Assembly (NCBI GenBank): GCA_030848705.1
Contig: CM061243.1
Coordinates: 112,926,674-112,990,673 of the forward strand
Origin: Heracleum sosnowskyi
Taxonomy: Eukaryota; Streptophyta; Magnoliopsida; Apiales; Apiaceae
Length of the DNA stretch: 64,000 bases
Direction of reading: 5' to 3'
Position 1 is the stretch's first letter, and the number at the start of each line of letters is the position of its first letter. The notes under the pieces were generated by a model. That model ran no database searches and had not been told where the DNA came from. It was given only the letters and a program-made list of their open reading frames with translations. A program made the position numbers and the translations under genes. Below, piece by piece: positions 32,257 to 45,938 of this stretch.

Positions 32257-33839
32257 CTCACGATTTTCAAAATCGAGCGTTTGACAAAATTAAAAAAACA
32301 AAATATCCGACTCCAATCAATTTTTTCATCAAAACAGAATCATCGGCTTTAATCACTTTCTTCATCATAACTGATCACCCTCTAAAGTCAAGATCTTGGT
32401 TAAAACGGAATCAAGTCACGATTTTTTTTAAAATGGAATCACCCGCTCAAATCAAGATTTGTTAACTTGAAAAAAAAAATATTGGCCTTACTGCATCTTT
32501 TGTATCCAGATTCCTTGTTTGGTTTGTTATGTTTATTCACTTATATAGTAGACGATTCAGGGCGACCAAAAGTAATTATCGACCGAATAAACAATGATAA
32601 AAATAATTGATATGACAAGTAGACAATGAACATCAATCAAATATTGAATCTGGATATGAAAGATGTAATAATAATGCTAATATTTTTTTTTTAAATTAGC
32701 AAAATATGCTGCATGGTCATTTATGTCCCTTGAAGAACAAATTATGTAGCAAAAAAAATGTGATACAAAATATTGGACGAAAAAGTTTCACTGATTACTC
32801 CAAAGTGATTACAGGTTAAATACTATTTTGTTTTTATGGAGTTACACGACCCCTGCAAACTAAGCCACTTTTTTATAGTTCAATCTCCTTCAATTACAAA
32901 ACTGCAAGCACTTCAGAATTACAGGTCATACGCATATTCTGTATCGTCATCACATATGATCCTTTTCAATAGAAAAAGATTCCACTCGCAACAAAATCTA
33001 TAATACATTTCATGTGCTTGCATATTATTAACATAATTAAATATGGCCCTTTCTAACATAAAATGATCTCACTCGTAACAAAACATATTTGTATTTAACA
33101 GATCGACGTACCATTTTATAATAGAAGAATCTAGAATATACCCGCGTCACGCACATGTTATTATAAAACTAGTAATATTTTTACTACCCAAACTACTCTT
33201 ACAAATTATTATTTGCGTGATGTTTCAACCATCACATTAGATTATTAGAATGAAAGTTCGCGTGCTTGTGATTTGTGAATACGGATTGAAAAACTTCAAA
33301 GTAAAATTTTAAACATTAGAAATCGAAACTATGGTTTTCCTTAAAGACAAAAAGTGAGAAGATTAATTAATTATTTAAGAGAAGAATAAATTAACATTCT
33401 CTTGATTAGAAATTATCCATCCAATCACAAGAGGCAAGAGGTACCCCACAGTATACAATCTCGTCACACCCATGATCAATTAAGAGATATTCAAAAAACC
33501 GTGAAATCCAAAATTCTTTCCGATATGATCTCGAAAAAAGTTGTTTAAAAAATGTTCGACCTGATTTGGCCCGCGAAAATTAGATGAACTTCTTATTTTC
33601 ATTAAATTCGGATCGGCCTAAAACTTTAAAAATACTCATTTTAAATAGTCCGATTAAAATCCGATTTTTAAAAAGTCTGGATTAAAGCCTGGGCATTTTA
33701 AAAATTTTGAATAAAATTTTTAAAGATATTAATATATAAATTAAAAAAACTCGAACAAAAGTCCAATTCGATCCCATCTTGTCCGATCAACGAACCTAAA
33801 ATAATATTCACGTTTTAGAGGAAGTCCAACCCGATTTTG
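32257..33839. other. Intergenic, no gene seen
   Basis: AT-rich sequence with several near-repeats of AATCA...GATTT near 32290-32460, possibly decayed internal sequence of the LTR element to the left. There are no supported coding frames. Confidence 0.45.
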
Positions 33840-34213
33840 AGCCTGTTTGGCAACGAACTTAAGCCGTAGCTTAAAGTAATTTTTGGTTTTAAGCTAAAAT
33901 ATGTCTGTTTGTGTAAGAAGTTAGAAAATGACTTATAGTTAAAAAAACAACTTAAAGTCAGAAGTTGGTCGTATTTACTTTTTTGAACAACTTATTTTGT
34001 TTTTGTAATTTTATTTGATAAAAGTTAGTATCATCATTCAAATGTATTATTTATCAAACTTAACTTTATTTTTACATTTTTAATAACTAATAAGTTACTC
34101 ATAATACAAAATTACCCAGACATATATTAACTTAAAATTTTTGCATTTAACTTATGAATTTAAGCAACTTTAAGTCATAAGCAATAATTTTAAGTTTACT
34201 CAAACGAGCTTTT
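33840..34213. mobile_element. MITE-like element with imperfect terminal inverted repeats
   Basis: The left end GCCTGTTTGGCAACGAACTT and the right end AAGTTTACTCAAACGAGC are imperfect inverted complements (core GTTTG...ACTTAA). The body is AT-rich and non-coding, and 370 bp is a normal MITE size. No clean target duplication could be found, so class (hAT or other) stays open. Confidence 0.45.
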
Positions 34214-34797
34214 TATTTTTCAAAATAACAGATCCAAAAGTGAATCGAGTATTTATTATTATGGTTTCGTTTTTCAGATCTAATTTTTTTTATTAGAAAT
34301 TTCAATTTGCAAGTTCAGTCTGTTTTCTCTCCCCGGTGAGAGATTGTTTGTTTCTCTCCTTCATTCATTGTAAGTGTTGATTTTGATTTAGTGATGAAAG
34401 TTTGTATGAAATTGTATTTGTGATCGATAGCTTAAACGGATTGTGGCGAAACGGGTACATGTAAATATATCATCATTAAAATATTATTTGATTGTTTTTT
34501 CATGAAAATATGCGATTTGATCTCTTTTATATTTATTCGACTCGATCATTTTTGTAAATGCCGTATGACTTTTAATTATTGAATCGACTTTTTTTTCTTC
34601 AAAAAAAAAAATCTGAATTTTAAAATCTAGATAAAACCCCATCCGTAGTGTGTTTTTTTCGGCCCTGGATGAATCACCGTATTTATCACATCCAACAATC
34701 GATAATAACAATACGTGTCCGACATCACCGGCTCTTCCGGTTATGGAGACTGTTTGACCGGTTCATCCAGTTACCTACCTCTGCAATTCCCGCTGGG

Positions 34798-34805
34798 TAT
34801 AAAAA
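34798..34805 (+). promoter_or_regulatory. TATA box of the SEUSS-LIKE gene
   Basis: TATAAAAA lies about 90 bases upstream of a likely 5' UTR splice donor (CTCAAG|GTCAGC near 34897). A leader intron would run from there to an acceptor at about 35406 (GATTGCAG). A leader intron before the ATG is common in this family. Confidence 0.5.
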
Positions 34806-35518
34806 CACAATCTAACTCCACAGCTCGAGTTATACACACATATACATACACTCAAGCGCTAACAACAAATTACTTACGTAACTCTTTCCTCTCAAGGTCA
34901 GCACTGTTTCTTATATTAATTTAACTTTTTTCTAGGGTTTATAAATACAATTTTCTTCATCTTTAATTGTCTTTTTAATTTTATGTTGTGTTTCTTGATT
35001 GTGAATTATGATGTTGATTGTTGATAATTGTTCTTGTATGATTTGATAATTAGATGATTTTACTGTTGCTGTTATTTATAGGGGGTCTGCTTGAATTTTT
35101 GATTTTTGTTTTAGTAATTATGTAATGGTGGTGTTAATTGTTAGAGTAGAAAGTTAGGGTTTTGTTTTGGGAGAGATATTTTAGGGGTTTTGGCATGTGG
35201 GTTTGATTTTAATTTTTGTTTTGATGATAAAGTTTTGATTTTTAAGGTAATTATTGTTGATGTGCTTCATTGTGTTTTCTGCTGTTGAATTTGTAGTTTA
35301 CTAGTTCATGAAAGATAATCTTTTTTCCCCTTTATTGTGAAGGTGTTATCTTGCACGGATCGTAATTATCGATAGAGTTTTTGTGTGTTTAATTGGGGGA
35401 TTGCAGTAGGGTGATATTTGGAGGGGATTTTAGACTTGATTATTGTTTTTGAAAGCTGAAAGGGTAGGCACTGGATAGTTACTTGGATAGTACTAGATAC
35501 CTGGGAACGGGGTGTCCA

Positions 35519-38500
35519 ATGGTGCCTTCTCGGGTGGCTGGAGGGATGGCGAATTCGTCTGCCACGTCTGGTATCTTTTTCCAAGGGGATCGACAGGCTC
35601 ATGGTGTGGGAAACTCACACTTAAGCTCGTCTTTTGGAAATTCTTATGGTTCGATTCCTGGGAACTTGCGGTCTAACATAGGGCCAAGTTCTGGGGATGT
35701 AGGTACTACGATATTAAACAGTGTGCCCACCTCTGGGCCTAGTGTTGGGGCAAGCTCATTGGTTACTGATGCAAACTCGGGACTTTCTGGGGGGCCTCAT
35801 CTACAGAGAAGTGCTAGCTTCAATACGGATTCATACATGCGATTACCAGCTTCGCCTATGTCATTTTCGTCTAATAACATAAGCATTTCAGGTTCATCAG
35901 TTATGGATGGGTCCTGTGTAGTGCAGCAGAGTTCTAATAAAGACCCTAATTGCTACCAGAGTCAACAGCACCAAGGTGCATCTAGTGCCACGTCATATCC
36001 CGCAGCTCGAGGCGGTCAGGTTTCACTTCCTTCTGGTCCCAGAGTTTCTGGATCTTTCATTCAGGATCCCACCAATACTTCTCAGTTGCAAAAGAAACCT
36101 CGACTGGATAATAAGCAGCAAGACATCCAGCAACAACAGGTTATACACCAGATGCTGCAAAGACAAGATTCTATGCCAGCTTTCTTTCAGCAACAGCGAC
36201 TTAGGCAACAACAGCAGCAACAGCAGCAACAGCAACAGTTGTTGCAGGCTATGCCACAAGTGCAACAAGCCCATTTGTTGCATCAACAGCAACAACAACA
36301 GCAGATGAGACAACAGCTTCAACATGCAGTGCAGCCTACATCTGGTGTGAAGCGACCCTATGATGGTGGTGTTTGTTCTCGTCGACTAATGCAGTACCTA
36401 TATCATCAGAGGCAGCGGCCAGCTGTGAGTATTTCTTGTTGACTTTCTTTTTCTTTTTTTCTTTTTTAGAGGGTGGGGGAACCATGTTGAAGATTTCTCT
36501 CTGGTTAAATTTCTTACCAGTTTATAATATGCATCTGGTATGAGGTCTTGTAAGTTTTTATTATAACCCCATTGATTTTCTAACAGGATAATACTTTTGC
36601 CTACTGGAGGAAATTTGTGGCGGAATACTATTCTCCACGTGCAAAGAAAAGATGGTGCTTGTCGTTGTATGATAATGTCGGGCTTCACTCTTTAGGCGTG
36701 TTTCCCCAAGCAGCCATGGTTAGTTATTTGTTTATATTTCATACCTATGCAAATGAGACAAGATATATGGTAGCATATGAGCTCTGATGTCATTCAGTAA
36801 TTGATCCCATTATCGACAATGATTGTTTACTTGAGATCAATAATAATGTGATGAGTCATGACAACTTAACCATTTGTTTGTGTTATGTTCGATCCAAGAA
36901 ATTCGGTGGTGTGTCTCCCTAACTAATCTTTCTTTTCTGGCTTCTCATTCTGCTCGGAAGGATGCTTGGCAATGCGATATCTGTGGTTCAAAATCAGGAA
37001 GGGGATTTGGTGAGTGTTACTTTATAGTTATTTTTGCCTTTGTGCTTCTTTTATATAATGAACTCTCTGAGATATTTGCCTACTGAAAGTTTGTGACTTG
37101 GGGCTGAGTACACCACTATTGATATTTTGATTCTCCAACTGTCATTTACTGCTTAATGTTTGAATTTAAAGTAGTTGTATCTGTTATACCTATTAGCTTA
37201 TATTTGTTTTCCACCTTTCTTAAATGACCATTGCACATTCTTAATGCACTGTGTTTTATCTCTTGTTCATTGTCCTCTCAAACTTATGGCATCTGCCTTA
37301 ATTATGATCCTACAGACAGTAGGAACAGTACTATCTTTTAAATGACGATACTGTTTCCTATTTTCTTTGCCAGTTTCTTCTTCTTAAAGTCTACGGTTCA
37401 TTAGATGCCTTTCATGGATAACTTTATAACCATTGAATATAAAGTACTGCAAATAGGTCTTACTGACTATCCTTTTTCTTACTTGATGTTACTACCGTGA
37501 GGTGTGATGGTCTGACTGTTTGTGGACAGGAATTTAACATTTTTTACTTCTGCTGCTGGTTTTTACAGAGGCAACTTTCGATGTGCTCCCTCGATTGAAT
37601 GAAATCAAATTTGGCAGCGGAGTCATTGATGAGCTTTTGTATCTAGACTTGCCCCGTGAATGTAGATTTCCTTCTGGAATAATGATGCTGGAATATGGAA
37701 AAGCAGTTCAAGAAACTGTTTATGAGCAACTTCGGGTGGTTCGTGAGGGTCGGCTGCGTGTCATATTTACTGCAGACTTAAAGGTTGATACTTATATTTT
37801 CATATGCAATAACTTAGAGTTGTACTCTTTTTTCCTGAGCAACTCAACACATGTTTCAGATACTGTCTTGGGAATTTTGCGCACGGCACCATGAAGAACT
37901 TCTTCCCCGCAGGTTGGTGGCACCACAGGTATGGTCCCATGTTTGAGAATTCAGTTCACGTTTATATATATATGGGGAAAATATGCATCCATTGATAAGT
38001 ATTTACCATAGATAAATGGTCAGTAGATTACCAAATACAAATGTCAACCTTAATGACATGTTCTTAGAATTTTCGTTTCTGCTAGTTTTTCTTTTATTGG
38101 TCAATTATAAGGTGTGGATACAGTCCCTCTGACATTAGAACTACTAGAGAGATAGAATCCAGAAGATCTAATGAAAGTATTGGTCATCTAAACTTACTCA
38201 AGGTGCCATTTTCCAAGAATTATACAATGTATGGGAAGGTATAAGAATTCTTTTTTCCAGGTAAATCAGCTGCTGCAGGTTGCACAGAAATGCCAAAGTA
38301 CAATAATGGAAAGTGGACCAGATGGGGTTTCTCAGGAGGATTTGCAGAACAACAGCGATATGTGAGTCACAAATATCTTAATTAAATTTGATACATATGT
38401 GTGACTGCATTTAAGGTTGGAGTTTCCATCTCTTCATTTGATGGACCTTGGCGAAGGCAGTGGCCTGTCGTCAGGTTGTCCAAAAGAATTTCATCAGTAT

Positions 38501-40691
38501 ATGGAGTTCATTCCTTTTGCATCCTCTGACTACTTAGGTAGCAGGCTTCCTGTTTTTCCTCTGGCCTTTTGTTTATATCATTTTTCTCCTAGAAGTTGCC
38601 TACATGTGCTCTCGCTATATGTTTGCAAGTTTTGTCTTTGATTCTGGTGATCGAGATTACATCATCGATTACCTTGTATGTATGATTATATTCGTTATTA
38701 TGGTTAATTCTGATCTTTTAGTTCTCTGTAGACAATTCAGCTGGTTGAACTTATTATATAGTTTAGTTGCAGTGGGTCCAAATGCTTACAACTGACTGCT
38801 GCTTAATTATGTCAGGGTGGTGACAGCTGGCCGTCAACTTGCAAAGAGTTTGGAGTTGCAGTCTCTGAATGATCTGGGATTTTCCAAAAGATATGTGCGG
38901 TGCTTACAGGTAGGTTCCTGTTGTATATTCTAGTAGTATGATCTAATGTTGGTTGGTTTGAAGATTTTAAATTAAGCAGAGCCACTTTGTAACAGATATC
39001 TGAGGTGGTCAACAACATGAAAGATCTTATGGATTTCTGTAGAGGCCAGAAAGATGGACCTATCGGTAATATGCTGTTTACCTTTCTTTAGTTTCCAGGT
39101 TCATTTAATATATTTTCCAAGTTTGCAGTTGTCACCTTTGTTGGCAGTTCAGATTTGTGGTCTTTGTTTAGCTGCAACTACTTTCGAGCGTCACAGTTAT
39201 ATTGTTCTCTTGTGCATCTAATATCGATCATCTATTCATTGACCAATGTAAATATCCTAGAAAGGGAATGTAGTACCATCTTCCCTCTGATGTTGTATGC
39301 TCTATGTTACGTGGGCTTGGCTGAAGTGTTTAATATGGATATGTGTGACGTGTCCAAGTGTAGAACCAAGTGTAGAACTAGGCCGTATATGAAATTTTGC
39401 ACGTTTCGGCCCACAATTAAGTTTTAAGTATCCCTTCTGAGTGTTGAAAGTCCGACATGGGTACTCAAGGTTAAAAAAAGAGTTGAGGTAACGGGCCAGG
39501 GTATATATCTAGTGTTTTAAAATTAGAGTCCTTAACCGGTGACTTAGGTACTTGATTCTTTGAATTCTGCTACTAGCACTTCCGCTGTACAACATGTATA
39601 TGCTGGTTCATACTTGCAGAAGATTTAAATTACCCATTAATATTTCAGTTACAAAATGAATGTATCGGCTAACGATAAATGGAATGATATTTGGTAATAT
39701 TTTAACTAGAATCCTTAACCTGCATTTGTAATTTTGATTTACATGAATCTGAAAGTGATATTTCCTTTCCAAACATCTTTAAGCTGTTATTCTACTTGCA
39801 GAGAGTCTAAAGAAATTTCCTCGACTTGTAAGTCCTGCCAAGGTTCAGTTGCAAAAGATGCAGGAATTAGAACAGCTGGCCAGTGGTCAGGGTCTGCCAA
39901 CTGACCGTGGCACACTCAGCAAGCTAGCAGCACAGCATGCTGGACTTAACAATCAGATTAACAGTAATAATCAAAGCGCGGCGTTAAGTGGGTCGCCTCG
40001 AGCTTCCCTGGCCCTTTCAAACTACCAGAATATGCTGATGAGACAAAATTCATTTAATTCAAACTCTAATTCACTTCAACACGAGACACCTTCTTTTAAC
40101 AATTCTAACCAGAAGGCATCCTCGTCTTTTCAAGGGTCTGCTTCTCTACTGTCGGGGACTGTGCAAAATTCACCAGCCAGTGGATTCTCAAGTTCCCATG
40201 TCCTGCAACCTCCACAGCGTTCTCTTAATGTTAGTGGTATTGTGCAACAGAACCATCCGCAATCACCCCGTGACAGCCAATCTTTGCAACAACAGATGAT
40301 CCAGCGGATGCTACATGATATTAACAGTAATAACAAAACAGGGGGTTTACTACCGCAGCAGCAACCCCTTGCTGGATGCAGAGCTAATGTTAATGAGGGC
40401 GGGGATGGTCTTGGATTTGGAAGCAACACATATACTGGAACAGCAGCTCAGACCAATAGAGCAGGTACTACGAATGGACCTGTGCCAACTAGGAGCAATA
40501 GTTTCAAGGGAGTTTCCAATAGTGATTCTTCTGCAGCTGGTGGGAATAATGGAAGCACCCAGAAAGCATCTGATCCACAAAACCTTCATTTGTCAGACGA
40601 GTTGGCACAGGATATTGCTCGTGAATTTTCAGAACATGGTCTTTTTAGTGATCTCGAGGAAACTATGGCTTATGGTGGCTGGAAGGCATGA
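35519..40691 (+). CDS. SLK2: SEUSS-LIKE transcriptional adaptor (SLK2 type), nine coding exons
   Basis: Coding exons: 35519-36424, 36587-36718, 36961-37009, 37569-37783, 37860-37928, 38261-38361, 38816-38909, 38996-39065, 39802-40691. All junctions are GT-AG and phases add up to 841 residues. SEUSS/SLK proteins are nuclear LDB1-type adaptors that pair with LEUNIG corepressors in flower, ovule and embryo development. Visible are a Ser/Gly-rich N-terminus, GASSLVTDANSGLSGGPHLQ, a short basic KKPRLDNK (possible NLS), a Gln-rich region (about residues 215-290), then the LIM-binding/dimerisation domain about 300-550 (RLMQYLYHQRQRP, YWRKFVAEYYSPRAKKRWC, AWQCDICGSKSGRGF, SWEFCARHHEELLPRRLVAP, LNDLGFSKRYVRCLQISEVV). 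The start MVPSRVAGG was chosen because the codons before it lack an ATG. The conserved core is closer to SLK1/SLK2 than to SEUSS itself. Confidence 0.92.
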
Positions 40692-41430
40692 TTTTAAATT
40701 TGTTTAGCTCTGCTCTTAGATTGGCTTTTATTGGGTCAGTTTCTTTTTGTACATGTCCAAGTTTATTAGGTTATGTACTTTCTGTCTTTTTATGTTGAAC
40801 TAAAGCACATCAAGTCATTTACAATATTTAGATTTCTATGTTCACCAGTGTTTAGTCCCCCCACTCACCTTGTGTTCATCCTCCAAGTGTAATTTTGGGA
40901 CACAAACAGATCCAGCTTGAAATCAAAACTTTATTTATGCTTCTGAGATCAGCTTGTTGAGTTGCGGTTTTGCATGTGTCCTTTCTTTAGTTAATACAGT
41001 AAAACCATAAATTAATATTTTGGGTGCAGATTTTTGGTCCAAACATAATACCAATAATAAGTACTTGATTAATTAATAGTCTCGTTAAATTATAGAATTG
41101 GTCGGTCCCGATGTTATTTATTAATAGGGTTTTAATGTACTTTCCACATCTGTAATTAGTAATCATCGGCAGCTTTAATCGTTCTAGCAAATTTCCATCG
41201 AAATGCAACACACCTGCCGTGAAATTGGCGATCATATACTAGTGAATGGCGGTCATCATTAACATGTGTGTTGCTGACTATTTTGGTATTCGGCATCCAA
41301 TTAAGATACTTGATGATGAGGGAAACGGACGTTTTGAACTTTTATGTTGTGCTTGATTAGGAATAAAATGAAATTTGAATTAGAGTTTATTGGGTTTCAG
41401 GTTATACTCAGATAATACCCCGAGTTTAAT
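40692..41430. other. 3' flank of the SEUSS-LIKE gene
   Basis: The first part must contain the 3' UTR. No further gene is visible before the Helitron-like array. Confidence 0.5.
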
Positions 41431-43495
41431 ATACTATTATATTAAAAACGAAATATTGAAAGTTTTGTAGTTTGGTCATGAAAATTTTTGTAGTCTGGTC
41501 ACTCCATTCATAACCGTTAGATATTTTTGATCAAATCATTGAGAACCGTTAGATAAAATATTAAAATTAGTATATAGAATATCTTTTATATTTTTCCTAA
41601 CTAAAACATCTTATTTTCCAAAAATATCATAGACATTTTCATTTGATAAAATAACATAATAAGATTATAATTGCTAATAAATAACTCATTACCATTTTTA
41701 GCCAAAGTGTATATTCTTTTTTATATTTTCTAACTAAAATTTCTACTTTTCTATTTTTCCTAAATAAAACCTCTAATTTTCCAAAAATATCACGAATAGT
41801 TCTATTTAATAAAATAAAATAATAATATTATAATTATTAATAACTAACCGATTAGCTTTTTTTTCCAAAACGTATTTTTTATATATTTTCTAACTAATAT
41901 TTCTCTTAACTAAAACCTCAAAAATATCACGGGCTATTCCATTTAGTAGCATAAAATACAAATATTATGAATATATATCTCTATCTATACTATATTATCA
42001 AAGACGAAACATTGAAAGTTTTGGTACCTGTTTTTTTGTGCCTATTTTTTGATACGATATTTGCCTTATTTAATTGTTTATTTAATTATTATAATCAGTT
42101 ATTTTTTCAATTAAATTATATTACCATTTTTTTCTTAAAAAATCAGGGGGAATTTCCTTTTCAGCTAAAACATGTTACTTTTTCTATTTCCTTTGCTAAA
42201 ATCTTTCATTTTTCAAATATATCACGAGAAAACCCTTACATATTTATTTTAAAATCTATTTTAATACTTTTATTTGACAATTACATTTTTCAACTAAAAC
42301 ATGTCACATTTTCTATTTTTCTTACTAAACCCCCTCTTTTTTCAAAAATATGACAGGCAAATCGTTACTTTTATATTTTAAAATTCAACGAAAACACGTT
42401 ACTTTCTAATTTTATTACTAAAACCCCTTTTTTCCAAAATATCACGGACAAACCGTTACTTATTTATTTTAAAATTCATTTTAATACTTTTAATTATTTT
42501 AAAATGTTTAACACGCCTACTTATTTTTTTTAATAAATGCAATTAATAAAATATAAAATATAAATAATAAAATTAACAATTATTAAAAATAACCCGTGCA
42601 TCGTACGGGTTTTAAGCTATATTATTAAAGACGGAACATTAAAAGTTTGGTAGTCGGATAGACGGACGGTCGGTACTTAGTAATTTTATTTAATTACCCT
42701 TACTTATTTTTTTTTTTTAAAACTATCACTAAATAATAACATTATTTATAATCAACTACCTTTTCAGCTAAAATACATTACCTTTTTTTTTTTTTTTTCT
42801 TACAAAATCCTCTCTTTTTCTAAAAAAACCACGAGCGATTATCTTTTTTAACAAAAACATGCCACTCTATCTATTTTTTCTCACTAAAATCTCTCATTTT
42901 TCAAAAATATCACGGGCAAATCCTTACTTATTTATTTTAAATTATATTTTAATACTTTTAATTATGTTACTTTTTCTATTTTTTCATTTTCTAAAAAAAA
43001 TATTATTAAATAATAACATTTTTATAACCAACTACCTTTTTAGCTAAAATACATTATTTTTTCTAACAAAATCTTCTCTTTTTCTAAAAAAATCATGGGC
43101 AATTACATTTTTCAATTAAAAAATGTTACTCTTTCTGATTTTTCTTTACTAAACCCCTCATTTTATAAAAATATTTCGGACAAATCCTTACTTATTTATT
43201 GTGAAGCCTATTTAAATACTTTTAATTACGGACACTTACCTTTTCAGCTAAAACATGTTACTTTTTCTATTTTTCCTTACTAAGACTCCTCATTTTGCAA
43301 AAATATCACGGACAAACAGTTATTAATTTATTTTAAAATCTATTTTAATACTTTTAATTATTTAAAAAAAATTAACACGCCTACTTATTTTTTTTAGCAA
43401 ATGCAGATTAGTAGAATATTAAAACATAAATAATAAAAATAATAAAAATAATAATTATTAATAATAATCTGTGCATCGCACGTGTTTTAAGCTAG
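41431..43495 (+). mobile_element. Helitron-like composite H5-H6-H7
   Basis: H5 (from 41431) begins ATACTATTATATTAAAAACG and carries a GTAGTTTGGTCATG block. H6 starts with the best-preserved 5' end, A|TCTATACTATATTAT at 41984. H7 starts at about 42620 after TTTTAAGCTA|TATTATTAAAG, and ends at 43495 with GTGCATCGCACG...AAGCTAG|T. Near H6's 3' end, AACCCGT and ACGGGTT (about 42590-42610) form a perfect 7-base stem, the usual Helitron terminal hairpin. H6-H7 is the same type-G plus type-Y pair as H3-H4. There is no coding sequence. Confidence 0.6.
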
Positions 43496-45433
43496 TACTA
43501 TTAGTTTTGTAGTCTGGTCGTGAAAGTTTTTGTAGTCCGGTCACTCCATTAATAGCCGTTAGATATTTTTAATCAAATCGATGAGAACCGTTAGATAAAA
43601 TATTAAAATTATTATATAGAATATCTTTTATATTTTTCCTAACTAAAACATCTCATTTTCCAAAAATATCGCAGACAGTTTCATTTAATAAAATAACGTA
43701 ATAAGGTTATAATTGCTAATAACTAACTCATTTCATTTTTAGCCAAAGTGTATATTTTTTTTTATATATTTTCTAACTAAAATTTCTACTTTTCTATTTT
43801 TCCTAAATAAAATCTTTTATTTTCCGAAAATATCAAGAATAGTTCTATTTAATAAAATAAAATAATAATATTATAATTATTAATTACTAACTGATTAGAT
43901 TTTTTTCTAAAACGTATATTCATTTTTATATTTTCTAACGAATATTTCTCCTAACTAAAAGCTCAAAAATATCACGGGCTATTTCATTTAATAGCATAAA
44001 ATACTAATATTATAAATCTATCTATGTATACTATATTATTAAAGACGAAACATTCAAAGTTTTGGTATCTGTTTTTTGTACGGTACTTGCCTTATTTAAT
44101 TATTATAAAAATTATTATAATCACTTACCCTTTCAGTTAAAATACATTATCATTTTTTTAAAAAAAAATCACGGACAATTTCCTTTTCAGCACATGTTAC
44201 TTTTTCTATTTCCCTTACTAAAATCCTTTATTTTCCAAATATATCACGAGCAAACCCTTACTTATTTATTTTAAAATCTATTTTAATACTTTTAATTGAC
44301 AATTACCTTTCCCATTTTTTTCTAGAAAAATCATAGGCAATTACCTTTTTTAGCTAAAACATGTTATATTTTCTATTTTCCTTAGTAAAATCCCTCATTT
44401 TCCAAATATATTACGGACAAACATTTAAAATCAATTTTAATACTTTTAATTGATAATTACCTTTTTCAACTAAAACATATCACCTTTTTTATTTTTCTTA
44501 CTAAAATTTTTTTTTTTCAAAAATATCATGGGCAAATCGTTATTTTTATATTTTAAAATTCAACGAAAACATGTTACTTTCTATTTTTCTTACTAAAGCC
44601 CCTATTTTTCCAAAATATCACGGGCAAACCGTTACTTATTTATTTTAAAATCTATTTGAATACTTTTAATTATTTAAAAATATTTAACACGCCTACGTAT
44701 TTTTTTAAATAAATGCAATTAATAAAATATAAAGTATAAATAATAAAATTAACAATTATTAAAAACAATTCGTACATCGCACGGGTTTTAAGTTATATTA
44801 TTAAAAACGAAACATTAAAAGTTTGGTAGTCGGACGGACGGACGGTCGATACTTAGTGATTTACTTAATTACCCCTACTTATTTTTTTTTAAAACAATCA
44901 CTAAATAATAAAATTATTTATAAGCAATTACATTTTCAACTAAAATACATTAGCCTTTTTTATTTTTTTCTAACAAAATCCTCTATTTTTCCAAAAAAAA
45001 ACACTGGCGATTATCTTTTTAAACAAAAACATGTTATTCTTTCTATTTTTCTTTACTAAAACCCCCATTTTTCAAAAATATCACGGGCAAACCCTTACTT
45101 ATTTATTTTAAAATATATTTTAATACTTTTTTATTTTGAAACCTATTTAAATACTTATTTAAATACTTTTAATTACGGGCACTTACCTTTTCAGCTAAAA
45201 TATGTTACTTTTTCTATTTTTCCTTACTAAGATCCCTTATTTTCCAAAAATATAACGGGTAAACAATTATTAATTTATTTTAAAATTTATTTTAATAATT
45301 TTAATTATTTAAAAAAGTTTAACACACCTACTTATTTTTTTTAGCAAATGAAAATTAATAGAATATTAAAACATAAATAATAATAATTATTATTATTAAT
45401 AACAATCCGTGCATTGTACGGGTTTTAAGCTAG
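43496..45433 (+). mobile_element. Helitron-like composite H8-H9-H10 (tandem copy of H5-H6-H7)
   Basis: The segment repeats the order of the previous 2 kb. H8 carries the GTAGTCTGGTCGTG block and matches H5 but lost its first 30 or so bases. H9 has the 5' end A|TCTATGTATACTATATTATT at 44021. H10 starts after TTTTAAGTTA|TATTATTAAA (about 44794) and ends CTAG|T at 45433 with the stem CCGTGC...GTACGG. The correspondence over about 2 kb indicates a tandem duplication of a three-unit block. Confidence 0.6.
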
Positions 45434-45435
45434 TA

Positions 45436-45600
45436 CTCCCCATGTACCATCCAATTCTATACATTGGGGCTGGGCACGGAGACCAAGAAAAGATATAAAA
45501 AAAGAGTAAAATTATATGAAAAGTGGGTAAAGTGGTGGGATCTATCAATATTTAATAATAGATTTGAGATAGGGTATAGAAATGAATGTGACGGAGGGAG
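45436..45600. mobile_element. Stowaway-type (mariner) MITE
   Basis: The 165-bp element starts CTCCCCATGTACCATCC and ends GTGACGGAGGGAG, imperfect inverted repeats of the CTCCCTCCGTC type widespread in plants. TA flanks both sides (45434-45435 and 45601-45602), the target duplication expected of Tc1/mariner MITEs. It sits immediately after the terminal CTAG|T of Helitron-like unit H10. Confidence 0.75.
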
Positions 45601-45938
45601 TAATATTTAAGGATATTTATGTAAATGTAGGGGTTGGACATTATATTTATAAATATACTCTTATATTTTGTTTGAGAATATAGACTAAACTCAGGTAAGA
45701 ATGTAAGATCATTCTCAGAACCGGTTTTCTCTTTGAATTATACTTGATTATTTATAATTTTAATTCATTCATCTATTCCATTCATACAAGTTACAACATA
45801 GATTATGACAACATGATTCCCTCGAGAAGAGAGGAAAAATATTAAAAAGTTGACTGCACATCGTTAAAGTAAAAAGAGGAAGCAAAGAAAAAACAGTGAG
45901 AAAGTATATGTATATTATATTTGAAGATATAAACATAA

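Noticed and set aside
36023..36325. Leu-rich minus-strand frame opposite the Gln-rich exon of SLK2
   Set aside because: CAG/CAA repeats read as CTG/TTG on the other strand; a composition effect.
40315..40707. Alternative plus-strand frame in the last SLK2 exon
   Set aside because: It overlaps the conserved C-terminus in another frame and has no start context or family similarity.
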